64,000 bases of DNA from Erinaceus europaeus (taxonomy: Eukaryota > Chordata > Mammalia > Eulipotyphla > Erinaceidae). Positions 10,371-39,544 of this stretch are shown one piece after another. The DNA lies in the NCBI RefSeq assembly GCF_950295315.1, contig NC_080171.1, forward strand, positions 92,365,516 through 92,429,515, in the 5' to 3' direction. The stretch's first letter is position 1. Each line of letters begins with the position of its first letter. The notes beneath the pieces were generated by a model. That model was not told the DNA's origin and made no database searches. It saw only the letters and a list, made by a program, of their open reading frames with translations. The translations under genes and the position numbers were made by a program.

Positions 10371-11264
10371 TCTAGGAAAAAGTTTGACACAAAATACACA
10401 GTAAGTTACTTAGAAGACATTTACTTTTGAAATAAAAGTAAATGTGATAGTGTCTTTTGTACTTACATTTCCTTTGTCTTTCACAAGTGTCAGCACAGCA
10501 CTTAGAAGCTTGGCCTATTTACAATTAGTGAAATCTTCCAGGAACAGTTTCCTATTCCATCCATGTGCTGAATGAAGGTAACCTTCTTTCTAAGCTGCCA
10601 CCTGAACCCTCCCTACATTCCTACAAAAAAATAGTAATAGAAAGTAGCCACTTGTTCTTTAAGGGAAGTAAACTGACCACATACCTCTATCTATATAAAA
10701 ACTACACTGAAAACAATAAATACACAGTTCTCAACACTGTAAGTTAAAACAATGAATATATAAGTTCTCAACACTATAATCTTATAAAATTAGAGAAGTC
10801 AGATAAGTGTGAAGATAAATAGTTTATAAAACTCATCTCAGAGAATCAGATACATGTGTAGCAAACTCTCATGGATTAAACATTGAAATGATTTACATTC
10901 TCTTGTACTCATCCTGTGCCTCACTCACAAATGTTGTGACAATCTGATTCTCTTATTTTGGAGTACCCAAGTTTATTATAGTGATTGCACATGCAAATAA
11001 CAGAATGTGGCCCCAAGTACAGTCAAAGAAAAATACTATCAGCCACCAACTGTGCCAATCTCACACTGAAAAGGGTTGAAATATTCTAAGTGTGATACAA
11101 ACATAAGGATAACAACTAGCTTAGTAAGTAATGTAGATTTATATGCTAGACTTCTCCCTTTATACCACAAATAACAATTTTGCAACAAAAACTGACAACT
11201 AGTGCCAATAACTGTCTGAATAAAATAAAGAAATCCTGTTATGGTTCAGAAAACAATACAAAAC
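10371..11264. other. Unassigned interval between convergent CNTRL and RAB14
   Basis: AT-rich, SINE-free sequence. It may be distal RAB14 3' UTR or short spacer. No coding exon was recognised on either strand. Confidence 0.5.
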
Positions 11265-13366
11265 AATTTTAATCTAGATACAGGTACTTTATTTACAAAT
11301 ATTTAGATTAATAGCATTTTGTTACATAAAATGAAGAGTACAGCAGTCTGAATAAATCCTGTCACAAAAACATAAGACTCACTGTAACTAACTTTGGGAA
11401 TCAGGGTATTGCACCTAGACAAGCTGCAGTTTTTGTGATTGCTACCTTATATCCCAGAGGGTGGTTTGTTTGTTTTGTTTTTGTAAATATATACACACAC
11501 CAGCAGGTCATGGTCCCTGGGCAAGTCCCCTGTGATGCAACAGTGTAAGCAAAATGGATCACTGTTAAGTCTTTAACAGAATTTATCAACCTACTTCAGG
11601 AATCTTGTTTTTAAAAAATTAAAGACAAAAAGAAAGGTAAGTCCACAAATTAACCAAACCCTATTTTCTGCACATTCCAGTTTTGGCTTTTATTTAACAT
11701 TGACTATACAATACTCTTGTACTACCACGTGTTTACAACCCAGATAGATGTGTTTTTTTATACTTTAGTGTCTGTAAAGAGGGATTTAAAATGTGTATTT
11801 TAAACACAGCAGTTGATCTAAGTGCATTTGATAGAATATGTTATGGTCTACCTTTCCTACTACAAATGACTCAAGTACCAACCCAAACCATTAAACTCAA
11901 TTAGAAATCAATCAAGGAAAGTAAAGAACGTGCTAACATAAATTTGCTGTGTAAAGAAATAAGATTATTTCCCTTGTATTACAGTATTCTTTCAGTGGTC
12001 AAACCACTTAGCACAAAGTCATAACTTTGTATTGATACTAACATTGAAACACCATTACAAACACTTTCCCTTTCACAAAATAATTTATGCCAAAGAGACA
12101 TAAAATATCCCCTCATATTATGAACACAAAGGATATCTTAAATTATTTCACTGTAGTGTTAAAAATGCACAATTTAAAATCCCTTAACAGCAGACATGTG
12201 GTTCTGGCTGTCTGGTTCATAATCTTACCATTCCAAGATATAGGTATAAAAGCTTAAATGTGCAATAAACCCAGTCTTTTTTCTTTCTCTATACAGTAAG
12301 GCAAGAAATGCAGCCTGTAATGCAAAATGTTTACAAAAAGAGAAAAGCAGGTTAGCACACTGTCGATTGCACAAGAATAGTTCAGAATATCAGCAGGTAA
12401 GCCACAGTGCAAAGATGGAACAGAATCTGCTAGTGTTAATCCTCTCATGCTAGGAGCTTTTTCCAGCATAATGTCCCCAAAACTGCCAGCACCAAAGAGT
12501 GGAGCCAGTATTATTTGTGAACTGCAGTTGTCTCTATTTCCTTGTGTGAAATGGAAGGGAATAACATGGTCACATACAGGTCATACTGTACAAACTGGTA
12601 TTTTATACTGCTCCAATGCCAGTAATCATTTTATTTTCTTCATTAAAATAATATACACAGAACGTATCGTTAGTTCGGTTCCTTCAAATTTTATACATAT
12701 TTACTTTCTGCTAAAGAGAAAAGGATAATATGATGTAAAAAAAAAAAAAAAAGACAAAGCTACTAATAAAGCACAAGAAAAAAAGATAAATGGGTATTTT
12801 CCCAGTGTAAGGGTAAGACAAGCAAACCTCCTCTAGAAAACTGATAGCTACACAACCAGGAATTTACCCGACAGAAACAAAACAAAAAGCAATTACAGAA
12901 CCTCTTCTCTACCATCAGAAATTATTTCACAGCAATAAACTTATTGACTACAACAAACATATGTGAACAGTTAAAGATGGGGAGAAAGGCTTAAGATACC
13001 AAATTAAACCGTACAGTGAGACAAAGTGTTACCAAAAAGAGAGAGGAGTAGAAATCATGAAGTCCAGGATCAGTGCTCAGTTTAAATCATGTATTGGTGA
13101 CATACCTATCACAAGGACAATCAAAGGGGGGAAATCTAAATTTACCATGCAGGAGAGATTTATTACTCTACTTGCCTTTGATAACCTGATTACATCTAGT
13201 TGTTTAGCAGTTTAGTATTGTGTTAAACTGTTTGTAAAACAGAGTAGTTTTTTCTTTTTTTTAATTAAACCCAGTAAGATGTACAGAAGACAATGAGGCA
13301 GTAAAAAGTACTGCTTCCAACAGACAAGAGGTGAAAGGTCAAATGAGTGCCACTGCAAAGAGGTCA
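11265..13366 (-). other. RAB14: RAB14 3' UTR (probable extent)
   Basis: About 2.1 kb of AT-rich, SINE-free sequence follows the stop codon. The absence of insertions in a locus this repeat-dense suggests constraint. The best distal poly(A) signal I see is AATAAA on the - strand at 11293-11288. Sequence to about 10370 is also SINE-free, so a longer UTR is possible. Confidence 0.55.
11288..11293 (-). terminator. Candidate RAB14 poly(A) signal
   Basis: TTTATT on + reads AATAAA on -. It lies about 2.07 kb after the stop codon. Other AATAAA-like hexamers exist in this AT-rich UTR, so usage cannot be settled by reading. Confidence 0.4.
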
Positions 13367-30235
<16,869 letters not shown>

Positions 30236-30719
30236 GGTGGCACTAAAAAAAAAAAAAAAAGCTGTTACTTCAGAAGTACATAGAACTTATTCGGCACTGC
30301 TAATCCTTTAAAAAGGCATTAATAAATTAAATTGAATATAAACAAGCAGTTGGTTATAAGAAATCAGACTAAAATTGCATTTCTCAAATTGATTAAATGC
30401 AAATTCTGAGTTGAAGACTGCTTAACTATTAGTATATAGTAGAAAAATATCTGTTATCCTTCATATCAAAAACAATTTCAATACATCAATTTAAGAAATA
30501 CCCAATAAGAAATGTTATTCTGGAAATTTTCAAATAAGGACATCTTTATAAACTTAAGTTTAGCATATACATATACAGCACTTCTGCACTTCTGCTTAAG
30601 GTTCCTACCCCGTTCAGTAGTCGAGTTAAGTACAGATAGTCTACTGCTCAGAACTCTCATTTTACAAAACAGTCATACAAAGTAACCAACTTACAAACAC
30701 ATAAAACCTTGTCTATTTA

Positions 30720-30915
30720 ATTTTATTTATTGCATAGAGATAGACATTGAGGAGGAAGAGGGAAACAGAGGGAGAGACAACGGTAGCACCACTTCACCAC
30801 TCAAGAAGCTTTCCCCTTTGTAGGTGGGGACCAAGGGCTTGAACCTGGCTGGGTTGGTTCCTTCCTGTGCACAGTAACATGTGCTCAACCAGGTGCACCA
30901 CTACCCAGCCCCTTA
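30720..30915 (-). repeat. SINE type B, reverse
   Basis: The reverse complement starts GGGGCTGGGTAGTGGTGCAC and ends with a short A-rich tail. Confidence 0.87.
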
Positions 30916-30992
30916 CCTACTTGTTTAAAAAAGTGATTAACGTAGCACCCAAATTAATGTCTGACTTAAAATCAAAAGCAAGTATTATTCTT

Positions 30993-31259
30993 TGTTTTCC
31001 CTTTTGTTACCCTTGTTGTTTTTCATTGTTGTAGTTATTGTTGTTCTTGATGTCACTGTTAGATAGGACAGAGAGAAATGGAGAGAGGAGGGGAAGACAC
31101 AGAGGAGGAGAGAAAGACAGACACCTGCAGACCTGCTTCACTGCCTGTGAAGTGACTCCCCTGCAGGTGGGGAGCTGGGGCCTCGAACCGGGATCCTTAC
31201 ATCGGTCCTTGCGCTTTGCACCACCTGCGCTTAACACACTGTGCTACTGCCCGACTCCT
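30993..31259 (-). mobile_element. SINE type A, reverse, full length
   Basis: Complete from AGGAGTCGGGCAGTAGCACA to GGGTAACAAAAGGGAAAACA. Perfect 15-bp target duplication GCAAGTATTATTCTT at 30978-30992 and 31260-31274. Low divergence suggests a recent insertion. Confidence 0.93.
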
Positions 31260-31304
31260 GCAAGTATTATTCTTACATATTCTTTTTAAAGTCACTAAAC
31301 TGGG

Positions 31305-31510
31305 GGGGGGGGGGCAGGCAGTAGTACATCTAGTTAAGTACACACTTTACAGTACTCCAGGACCCAGGTTCAAGCCCCCGTCCCCACCTGCAGGGGGAAA
31401 GCTTCACAAGTGGTGAAGCAGAGCTGCAGTTGTCTGTTTCTTTCTCTCCCTATCTCCCATTTCTCAATTTGTCTCTATACAATAATAAATAAAAATACTA
31501 AAAAAGAAAA
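31305..31510 (+). repeat. SINE type B
   Basis: A G run, then GCAGGCAGTAGTACATCTAG, B box GGTTCAAGCCCCC, and tail CTATACAATAATAAATAAAA. Confidence 0.83.
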
Positions 31511-33153
31511 AAGTTATTTTTAAAAAAGTTAATGACTGGGAATTTCATAAAGCTTAACCTAGGATTTGAAGATAGCACTATACCAAATGCCTGCTGTATA
31601 CTATTCTAGGAGTGAAGAGAAATAATAAAATATTACCTGTAGTTGTGAAATTTTTAATTTTTAATTCTAAAAAGACCAGTCTACTCCATACCCTCGTACA
31701 CTTAAAAGACTTCTCATTTACTTTTTTTTTCATACTTCCAGTAACCAAAATCAAACAAAAAACACCTCCAGTTTATTCAAATGCATGGCTTAAATGTGTC
31801 AGACAGTGTTAGGTGCTAGAGAAACAAAAGGTGAACTCTAATATTAGTATTAATGCTTAATAAAGTTGTTTTCAAACCAGTTTTATCTTAAGAAAAAATA
31901 TATATCCTGCATCTGGGTGACAGTTTAACCTTATTTAAAAATGTAAGATTGACAATATATTTTTATCTGGTTTTTGTTTTTAGAAAGCTGTCACATTTCA
32001 GAACCCAGGCACCTGACAAGATTGAAGAAATTTATAGTGCCGCTAGTACCTACTACATATCAAGTTTCAAATGATAGCTCCATGTAATTAGAAAAACTAA
32101 GCTCTAGAAAAAGTACACATTTAAAACAAGTAAATGATTATTATTATCATAAGGTTAAGAGTCAGTTGTTAATTACAATAAATTATTAATCACCTCATGC
32201 AATTTAAGTCTTCTCGCTCAACTGCAAGATTTACATTCAACAAAAGTAGATGCCTCATTACCCATTTCATCTTGACATGTGGTAACACATTTTTAATGAG
32301 TCTTCCACAATGCAGAATACTCCTTCAAATTATTCTCTCAGGTAAGGGAGTTTTTCTAGTTAGATTAATTGACTCTGATCGCAACTGAATCTTTATTTTT
32401 CAAACACTAGGTGCTCAAACTTTTAAGAATGAGCTTGATCCTAAGGCTAATACTGCTCTAGATTATTCACCATTATCTAAGCCAGATCCCAGACACGAGG
32501 AAAAAATAATCTTATAACAAAAATTACATTTAAAGGTTATTAACTTCTTAACATGCATTTCTTTCAGACTTTCCTTCTAATTAACTTTAATTCTTTTAAA
32601 TTCCTCTTTCCCAAATAAACTTGAGGAAAAGTAATCATGCAGTCAGTCATCTTAAAATTACTATTTTTCTCATTCTTGTCCCCTTCTGATTTTCCCATTT
32701 CCTTCCACTGTTCTAAAAGTTGCTGCACTGCATACTTTGTGTCCTTCCATTTTATATTATAACTATGACCTCTAACAATCTTAATTTCTACTCAAAATGC
32801 TCTAAAGGCTAGTGGATTTACAACTCAAGTTGTAATAATTTGTAGACTTGCTAATAACCACATAAGGATTAAGTATTTACTGAGATGACTAATTTCAAAT
32901 TAATACATATCCATGCATTAGTCAATATAAACTATATCTAGTTAAAAGGGAAATATCACAATTTCAGATACAATTTACTTTAATGCCTCTAATTTAAGAA
33001 AAACTACTACATTCAGTCAACAAGTGTCATTAAATATACAGTAAGCCACTAGCAAAATTGTTAGTTACTATTTCTACATATGATAGACAATATGCTAGAT
33101 ATTTTACATGTAATCATATTTAAGAATTACTACTACCCTTAAAATAGTTACTA

Positions 33154-33695
33154 CAGGGAGTCAGGCAGTGGCGTGCTCAATTGAGTGCACATCAGTAGTG
33201 CAGCGGGTTAAACGCACGTGGCGAAAAGCGCAAGGACCAGCCTAAGGATCCCAGTTCGAGCTTCACAGGTGGTGAGGCAGGTCTGCAGGTGTCTGTCTTT
33301 CTCTCCCCCTCTCTATCTTCCCCTCCTCTCTCCATTTCTCTCTGTCCTATCCAACAATGACAACAACAGTAATAACTACAACAATAAAACAACCAGGGCA
33401 ACAAAAGGAAATGAATAAATAAATAAATACAATAAAAAATTTTTAAAAATTGAGTGCACACATTACCATATGCATGGACCCCTGCTCCCCACCTCTCTGC
33501 AAGTGTCTATGTTTCTCTCTCCCCTCTGCCTTTATATCTCCCCTCCCTTCCCAATTTCCCTCTGTCAAATTAAATGAGAAGAAAGGAAGAAAAGGGGAGG
33601 GGGAGAAGAGAGAGAAAGGAAAGGAGGTGGCTGGGAAAGGTGGATTCACTGTGCAGGCAATGAGGCCCAGCAATAACCCTGGTGGCAATAATTTA
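33154..33695 (+). repeat. SINE type B (host) split by type A
   Basis: Head 33154-33191 (GGGAGTCAGGCAGTGGCGTG); the body resumes at 33461 and runs to AACCCTGGTGGCAATAATTT. Its purine block near 33574-33630 is expanded. Confidence 0.82.
33192..33447 (+). mobile_element. SINE type A, nested, 5'-truncated and internally deleted
   Basis: Inserted into the type B host with 13-bp duplication AATTGAGTGCACA at 33179-33191 and 33448-33460. It lacks the first bases of the head and the segment between the B box and CTTCACAGG. Confidence 0.9.
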
Positions 33696-34802
33696 AGTTG
33701 CTACTGTCTTTTATTTTGCAGATAACATACTCAACAGGGGAGTAATAAGCCCAAGTCACAAAAGTAGTCAAGTCTGCATTGACTCTAGGACTGTTTAACT
33801 AAAATGAACCATCTCAACCGCTGGAACATTCTCCTCAGTTAGGAGGCAAACTTGACTGAAACATTCTTCTCAATTAGGAGACAAACTTGAAACAGTGTGT
33901 GACTCTAAGACACAAGCATTTTTCTCACTTCACTCACCTGTTGTAAATAGTCTCAATAATCAGTATTAAATTATAGTCAGAATGCACGTAATCAGATTTG
34001 TTAATATTGATACATAACCACTAGTAATAATTCACATTCTAGCTACTTAAAGTTTCTGAAGCTAACATTTGCTGAGTAAATTCCTGGTTCTTGTAAGTCT
34101 GCATTATGTTCACGTAAGTGAAGAGACAGAGAGAAAACCTGTCATTTGGCCAGTGTTACAAGTTAGTAAATAAGAGAGTTAGAATTTGAACTCATGCCTG
34201 ATTCCAAAGATGATAAGATTTTTCTCTACGATAATTTATTAAAATAAAATCAAATATCAGAGAAAGATAATTATGCTCAAAAATTAGTTTTACTGTAAAA
34301 TTCAGCTCTAAATGTCCTGCTATCAAGATAAAAGCTTACTAATTATATATTAAGCACTAATTGCCTTGTAATCCCTTTAAAAATTAATTGTGCTTAATAC
34401 TGCTTTAGCCAAAGATTTTCTTCCAACCATGTATCTTGAGCATAAAACATACCACAGTTAAAGTGAGAAATATATTTTAAGATGTGACATGCTATCAAAC
34501 TCTGCATCATGTTTTTTAGCTAACAAAATCTTGGATATAGTTCCAAACCAACACATTTAAGTTTAAATAGTCTCTATATGCATATTAAATACTAATCAAT
34601 GTTGTGCCCAAACAAGTATCAAGTAGTCTCCCGAATGTTGAGACAGGCACCTTCAAATAAGGCTACACAGATAAACAAATGTTAAGTTTTGAAGTGTGCA
34701 GATATATGAAGATAAGCAATTTCATATCCTCTGGGGAAAAATATGCTCTGCCACATTTTTATGGAACTGATATGTTGTTAAAATCTTAAAAATAATCCAA
34801 AT

Positions 34803-35075
34803 CGGGAGTCAGGCAGTAGCACAGAGAGGGTTAAGCGCAGGTGGCGCAAAGCACAAGGACCTGTGGTTCGAGCCCCTGGCTCCCCACCTGCAAGGGAGTC
34901 ACTTCACAGGCGGTGAAGCAGGTCTGCAGGTGTCTGTCTTTCTCTCCCCCGTCTTCCCCTCCTCTCTCTGTCCTATCCAACAACAACGACATCAATCATA
35001 ACTACAACAATAAAAAAAACAAGAGAAACAAAAGGGAACAAATAATAAATATTTTAAAAAGTTCAAAATATATTC
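34803..35075 (+). repeat. SINE type A, short tail
   Basis: CGGGAGTCAGGCAGTAGCAC, then GGTTCGAGCCCCTGG, tail AACAAAAGGGAACAAATAAT. Part of the A-to-B box spacer is missing. Confidence 0.86.
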
Positions 35076-36689
35076 TTAAAAAAAATAATAATCCAAATCA
35101 CCCTGGTCAAGAAACCAATTTAAAAGTACCCTACAGAGACTGAAGTTTCAGCACAGGAGGCCGAGGTACAAATGCACTTAATGCATCCTTTTTACTGGAA
35201 AAGATCTGGCAACAATCTATGCTGCCATCAATAGGGAAATGACTGAATAAACTGTCTATGCAGAATAAAATGTTAAAATTCAAAAATTTCCATTCATGTA
35301 TTTTAGCATCACTTCCACATTAACCAAAAATAATATGGAGAACACAATATGAAATGTCATTTAAGTTTTTCTGAAAAAATAAACACACCCCAATAAGTGA
35401 AAGCATTTTTTTGTTTGGTTCCATACTGTATTACTTATGCAATGACTAATCCTTTCACAACTGTTACAGAGCTATTTTATTCTACTCCTTAGAACATATG
35501 ATGCTAACTGTAAATTTTTACATAACTGATTCCAAGAAGACACAGAAAAAAATTAAAACGTAGCTTTAATCCCAGGGAATTTTGTACTTGAGATTTTGTC
35601 TCTTATCACTACTATCATGTTGAGTGTCTAAATGTCAACTACCAATAAAAAGATATCAGCTCAGGCGTTATATTCATGGCCGTGTACTATTAAAAGAGAA
35701 AGCTAAAAATAAGGCTAAGACATAATTCTACAATTCTCCACGGTATGTTCCTCTCATCTGTCTGATTATTGAACACCCACTACAGGCAATGGGGCACTTA
35801 CTCTTTCTATTTAACTCCACCCCCCACCCCCATCCCAAACCAGCCTAAAATGTAAAGGACACTGAGTTTCAAAGGTTAAGTAACTAGAATAAAGTCACTA
35901 AATGAGAAGTGGCAGTACTGGCGCGAGAAGCCTAGGCCACATCACCCAAATCTGTTAACACGTCTCAAGACACAATTACAAAAAAATGCCTAAGCAGAGC
36001 TCTGAAGAAAAACATTTGGAACATCTTGCAGGGAAGAGAGAGCTGGAGTTGGATTACTCCAAGGTCAAGCTTGTCCTCGAGAACCACTTCTAGACAAAAA
36101 GCAGTCTGGATAATAAAATAATAAGCCATAAACTTCGGTTTCAACACTTGATGTGGGGCCAGCAGGACGGCACCTGCCCTCCAGTAACCCCGGGCTCCGC
36201 CGTAAACATTCAATGAAAACCCCGCCGTGCCTCTGAGGTGAGACCGTGGACGACGCCGCTGAGAGCTGAGTGAGAAGCTGTCATCCAGTGGAAACACAGG
36301 AGAAATGAGAAATGAAGTCGGAGCTGCAATGCCTGCGGTCACGTCTGTTGAGCTCAACTCACAAGCGGAGTGCGGACACCGCGGTCCACAGAGCAGGGAG
36401 CCAAGTTTGCCCGGACCGTCATTCACGGAGCCACATCACAACTTTCAAGCCTCAGTTTCCCCGCTTGTAAATACAGAATTAACTTTACTTACCAGCGAGG
36501 GCGACATCAACCAGAGCACGAAGAAAAAAAACCACCTAAATCCGCGTCTGGCACAGAGCTAAGAGCAACCCACTGAAAAGACGCTTGCACTTCCCCTCCC
36601 ACTTCCCCCCCCCCTTCTCTCCCTCTCTCCTGAAATTCCAGAAATGCAAAAAAACTTTCTGCCTTCGTTGGTCTTAGATTCTAATCTGA

Positions 36690-37770
36690 GCTCCGGGTTT
36701 TATCAGATGTCCTAGGCCTCATCCGAGGTCGAGCCCCGCAGGCCGGCCCCCCGTCCCAGCCCGAGCGCACAAGCGGCCCACCCACCTCGCCCCGGACTCC
36801 GGGGCGGCTGCCTTTCGAGCCCGGAGCCGCGGCGGCCCGCGGGACGGGACCGGCCCCGTCTGGGGCTGGCGGGCGGAGCTGGGGAGCCGTGGGGGTGGCC
36901 CTCAGCGGCGGCGGCGAACCGCGGCCAGGAGCGCGGGGCCCGAGGGGGGAGAAGCCAGCGGGCCCGGCCGGGCGGCGGCACACACCCTCCCCCGCTGCTC
37001 CCGCGGCTCCGCGCCGGGCAGGGAGCACCCCGGGCTGCGGCGGGCGCGGCGCGGGGACACACTCACCCCGCCCGGGAGCGCTGTCAGGCCGGGCGTCCGC
37101 CGCCCACCCCGCGCTCGCCGTGGCCTGACGAGGGCCCGTCCTGCGGCGCCACCCCGGCTCGCCGGCGTCCCCACTGCCCGGCCTCGGAGGCTCAGGCGAG
37201 GCGGCCTCGGCCGGACGGACACTGCGGAAGACCCGCCTGCGATACCTGGGGGGTTGCTGGTGGCTGGGCAGCTTTCCGGGCGGGAGGGGGCGTCAGGACG
37301 AGGAAGAGGAGTGCGGGCGCAGCGACGCGGGGGCGGGGGCGCTCGGCCGAGGTCTCGGCAGGTAGCGGGCTGGCCGGAGAGGTGCGGACGCGCTCGCGGC
37401 ACTGCGGTGGCGGCGGAGACGGCCCTCGCGGCTCCCTCAGGGTCTTCCTCGGGCAGGTCCAAGATGGCGGCGCACCCTGCACAGGGTTTCCTGTCACCCT
37501 CGCAATGGGCCGGACCACAAAAGAAGGGGGCAGAAGGGTGCGTGCGCATCCGGCGGAGCCCGGAAGAAGGTGGCCTGGCCCGCCCCTCTAGCCCCGCCCC
37601 TTCCTCAGTCTTCTTCTCTGGACTCGTCGCGCCGCCGGGAGACCCGCCTCTCCACCCCTCTCGTCCAGCTAGGCGGAGGAAAGCATGTGGGCGCAGGCGC
37701 GGTCGTGGGTACGCGAGTCACGGGGTAGTTACTGCGCGGGTTCGCCTACAGTCGGCTGGGTTGATTCTTG
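36690..37770. promoter_or_regulatory. CpG island promoter of RAB14
   Basis: G+C rises sharply and CpG is dense across about 1.1 kb, against an AT-rich surround. Visible motifs: CAAGATGGCGGC at 37460-37471 (YY1-type on the - strand, often at or just past the start site), a palindromic TGCGTGCGCATCC at 37539-37551 (NRF1-like), CCGGAAG at 37560-37566 (ETS-like) and a GC box at 37591-37600. The order suggests - strand initiation near 37470-37520. Long open frames here are a by-product of the base composition. Confidence 0.8.
37246..37500 (-). other. RAB14: RAB14 non-coding exon 1 (approximate)
   Basis: Exon 2 starts only 7 nt before the ATG, so an upstream 5' UTR exon is required. One donor is CCCAG|GTATCG at 37246/37245. 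A stronger one is CGGG|GTGAGTG at 37067/37066, which would lengthen the exon by 179 nt. The 5' boundary is inferred from the YY1-like motif, not observed. Confidence 0.45.
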
Positions 37771-37834
37771 CTCTCGCAGGTGTATGATTATCGCTCTTAG
37801 TTTTGTTTTGCTTTGTGTTTTGTTTTAACATTAA

Positions 37835-38001
37835 TTTTATTTATTTACTAGGAAAGAGAGACAGTGGGTCAGAGAACTTTAAAATAATAACAATGCTTAT
37901 GAAAGAGCCGGAGCATCACTCTGGCACAGACGACCCCGACTTGGAGCCGGGGACTTCATGGTCCAACGCCCTATTGACTACGCCACCTTCCGGGTCGCTT
38001 G
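37835..38001 (-). repeat. SINE type D-like, reverse
   Basis: The reverse complement starts GACCCGGAAGGTGGCGTAGT, then ATGAAGTCCCCGGCTCCAAG and CAGAGTGATGCTCCGGC. It lies directly upstream of the CpG island. Confidence 0.7.
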
Positions 38002-39205
38002 ATTATTTTTTAATTCCCGGACTGGACGCTTAACACCTGTCACTGTGCTAAACAGACAGTGCATTCATTCAACACTGATTTCTTTTTTAATGCTTCCTGT
38101 ATATTGATGACAACAACCCCAGGAGGTCCACCCCCCCCCACCATGGCGAAACTAGGCTCAGATTGAGTCACTTGGTCCACATATCCAGGATCACACAGCT
38201 AGGTTGTGACACATACAGTTCTGCCCTGTATTCTTCACCTCTGGCCTTATTTCCCTCCTTCTGGGGAAGCCTTTGTAGAGAAGAGAGAAATTGATCACAT
38301 TCTTCAGAATGTGGGGTCTATCTTCCAACAGTGTTCTGTTATCGCAATCTCAATGTCTAGCACACCTTGGTACAGGCCATATGATTCCTGCGGCAAACAA
38401 GCACTTGTTTTAGTTGGTGCATATGTGTGTATATGTATGTGTGCATGCTTATATTTTACTAATGATTGACTGAGACTTGACTATTAAGTTACATCACAAA
38501 GCATTTTTCTTCAGCCAGATAGTTCATTTTTTCCTTTTTGATAATGGTATGGGAAAGACTTGCATTACCTGGGTCTCTGAAGCCCCAGGTTCAGTCCCCC
38601 GTATACCACCATAAACCAGAGCTGAACAGTGTTTTGGACCATGTGCATGTCTTATAAACATAAAATATAAAATATATTTTAAAGTATTATGGAGGCTAAG
38701 TTTTGTGCCTGCTGTGCCTAATAGTTGAGACAGCCTATCATCCAATTCCCCCAAAATGAAATGCAGCTCCCTCTTGATATTTGAGATGTTTATAAACAGC
38801 TTCTGCCATCAGCAATCCAATTTCATTGGAAAAGCGTATGCTACTTTACTAACTGCTTATTTTCAGCAAGACCTCTATGTGTTAGTCCTTTTTCTGCCAT
38901 TTATTGATGATACACCCTTAAGCATATCATTTGATTTCTCAGATCTTGAGTTTCATTTACAAAATAAGAACGATACCGATTATATATCTCACATAGGTTC
39001 TTATGAAAATTACTTAGATTATATATGCAAAGATGTTTGCATGTAAAAATTGAAGGCATGTAAAAATGATTGGTCCACAATACTCTAATATAAGGTAATT
39101 CTGAAATCTCTTCCAGTCCAATAGGTCTATGCTTCTGTTCCTATATTCCTTAATTCTAAGTGCTGTTTGTGGTCACAATTTAATGTCTCTGAAATTGTGA
39201 AATTT
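38002..39205. other. Intergenic sequence upstream of RAB14
   Basis: Beyond a type C SINE at 38540-38690 nothing is recognised. Open frames at 38206-38469 and 38756-39046 show no family resemblance and no splice or promoter context. Confidence 0.5.
38540..38690 (+). repeat. SINE type C
   Basis: GGTCTCTGAAGCCCCAGGTT, CAGTCCCCCGTATACCACCA, GAGCTGAACAGTGTTTTGG. Confidence 0.75.
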
Positions 39206-39209
39206 ATCT

Positions 39210-39410
39210 GGGGTGTAGGCAGTGGCACACCTGGTACATTGCACACATTACAGTGCTCAAGGACCTGGTTCAAGCCCCTAGTCCCCACTTGTACAGAGAA
39301 AGCTTCATAAGCAGTGAAACAGTGCTGCAGATGTGTCTCTTTATCTCCCCGTTCCCTCTCAACTTATTTGTCTCTATCCAAAATAAATAACAAAGATACA
39401 TGAATAAAAA
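39210..39410 (+). repeat. SINE type B
   Basis: GGGGTGTAGGCAGTGGCACA, B box GGTTCAAGCCCCTAG, tail CTATCCAAAATAAATAACAA. Confidence 0.83.
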
Positions 39411-39544
39411 TAGTAATACATAAATTTACCTATGCCAAATAAAGAAGAAAGCTCTGAATCATTATTTGTCTAACAATGAATTAAGACCTGGCTAAAAAGC
39501 TTCTGTATGTCCGATTGTTAGTTGAATTGAGATCTTTATATGCA

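Larger units (their letters stand above)
30243..37066 (-). other. RAB14 intron 1
   Basis: About 6.8 kb (to 37245 if the other donor is used). It holds SINEs at 30720-31510, 33154-33695 and 34803-35075. The stretches 31511-33153, 33700-34800 and 35080-36680 are largely unique AT-rich sequence with no exon or repeat recognised, apart from a possible old L1 scrap near 35130-35300. Confidence 0.7.

Noticed and set aside
31038..31289. CRISPR-like regular repeats
   Set aside because: The repeats are dispersed SINEs in both orientations without fixed spacers; the genome is eukaryotic.
36681..37787. Several overlapping frames of 100-215 codons in the CpG island
   Set aside because: GC-rich DNA has few stop codons. 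The peptides are Ala/Pro/Arg/Gly-rich and occur on both strands over the RAB14 promoter.
38206..39046. Frames of 87 and 96 codons right of RAB14 as new genes
   Set aside because: No promoter, splice or domain evidence; lengths are ordinary for AT-moderate intergenic DNA.
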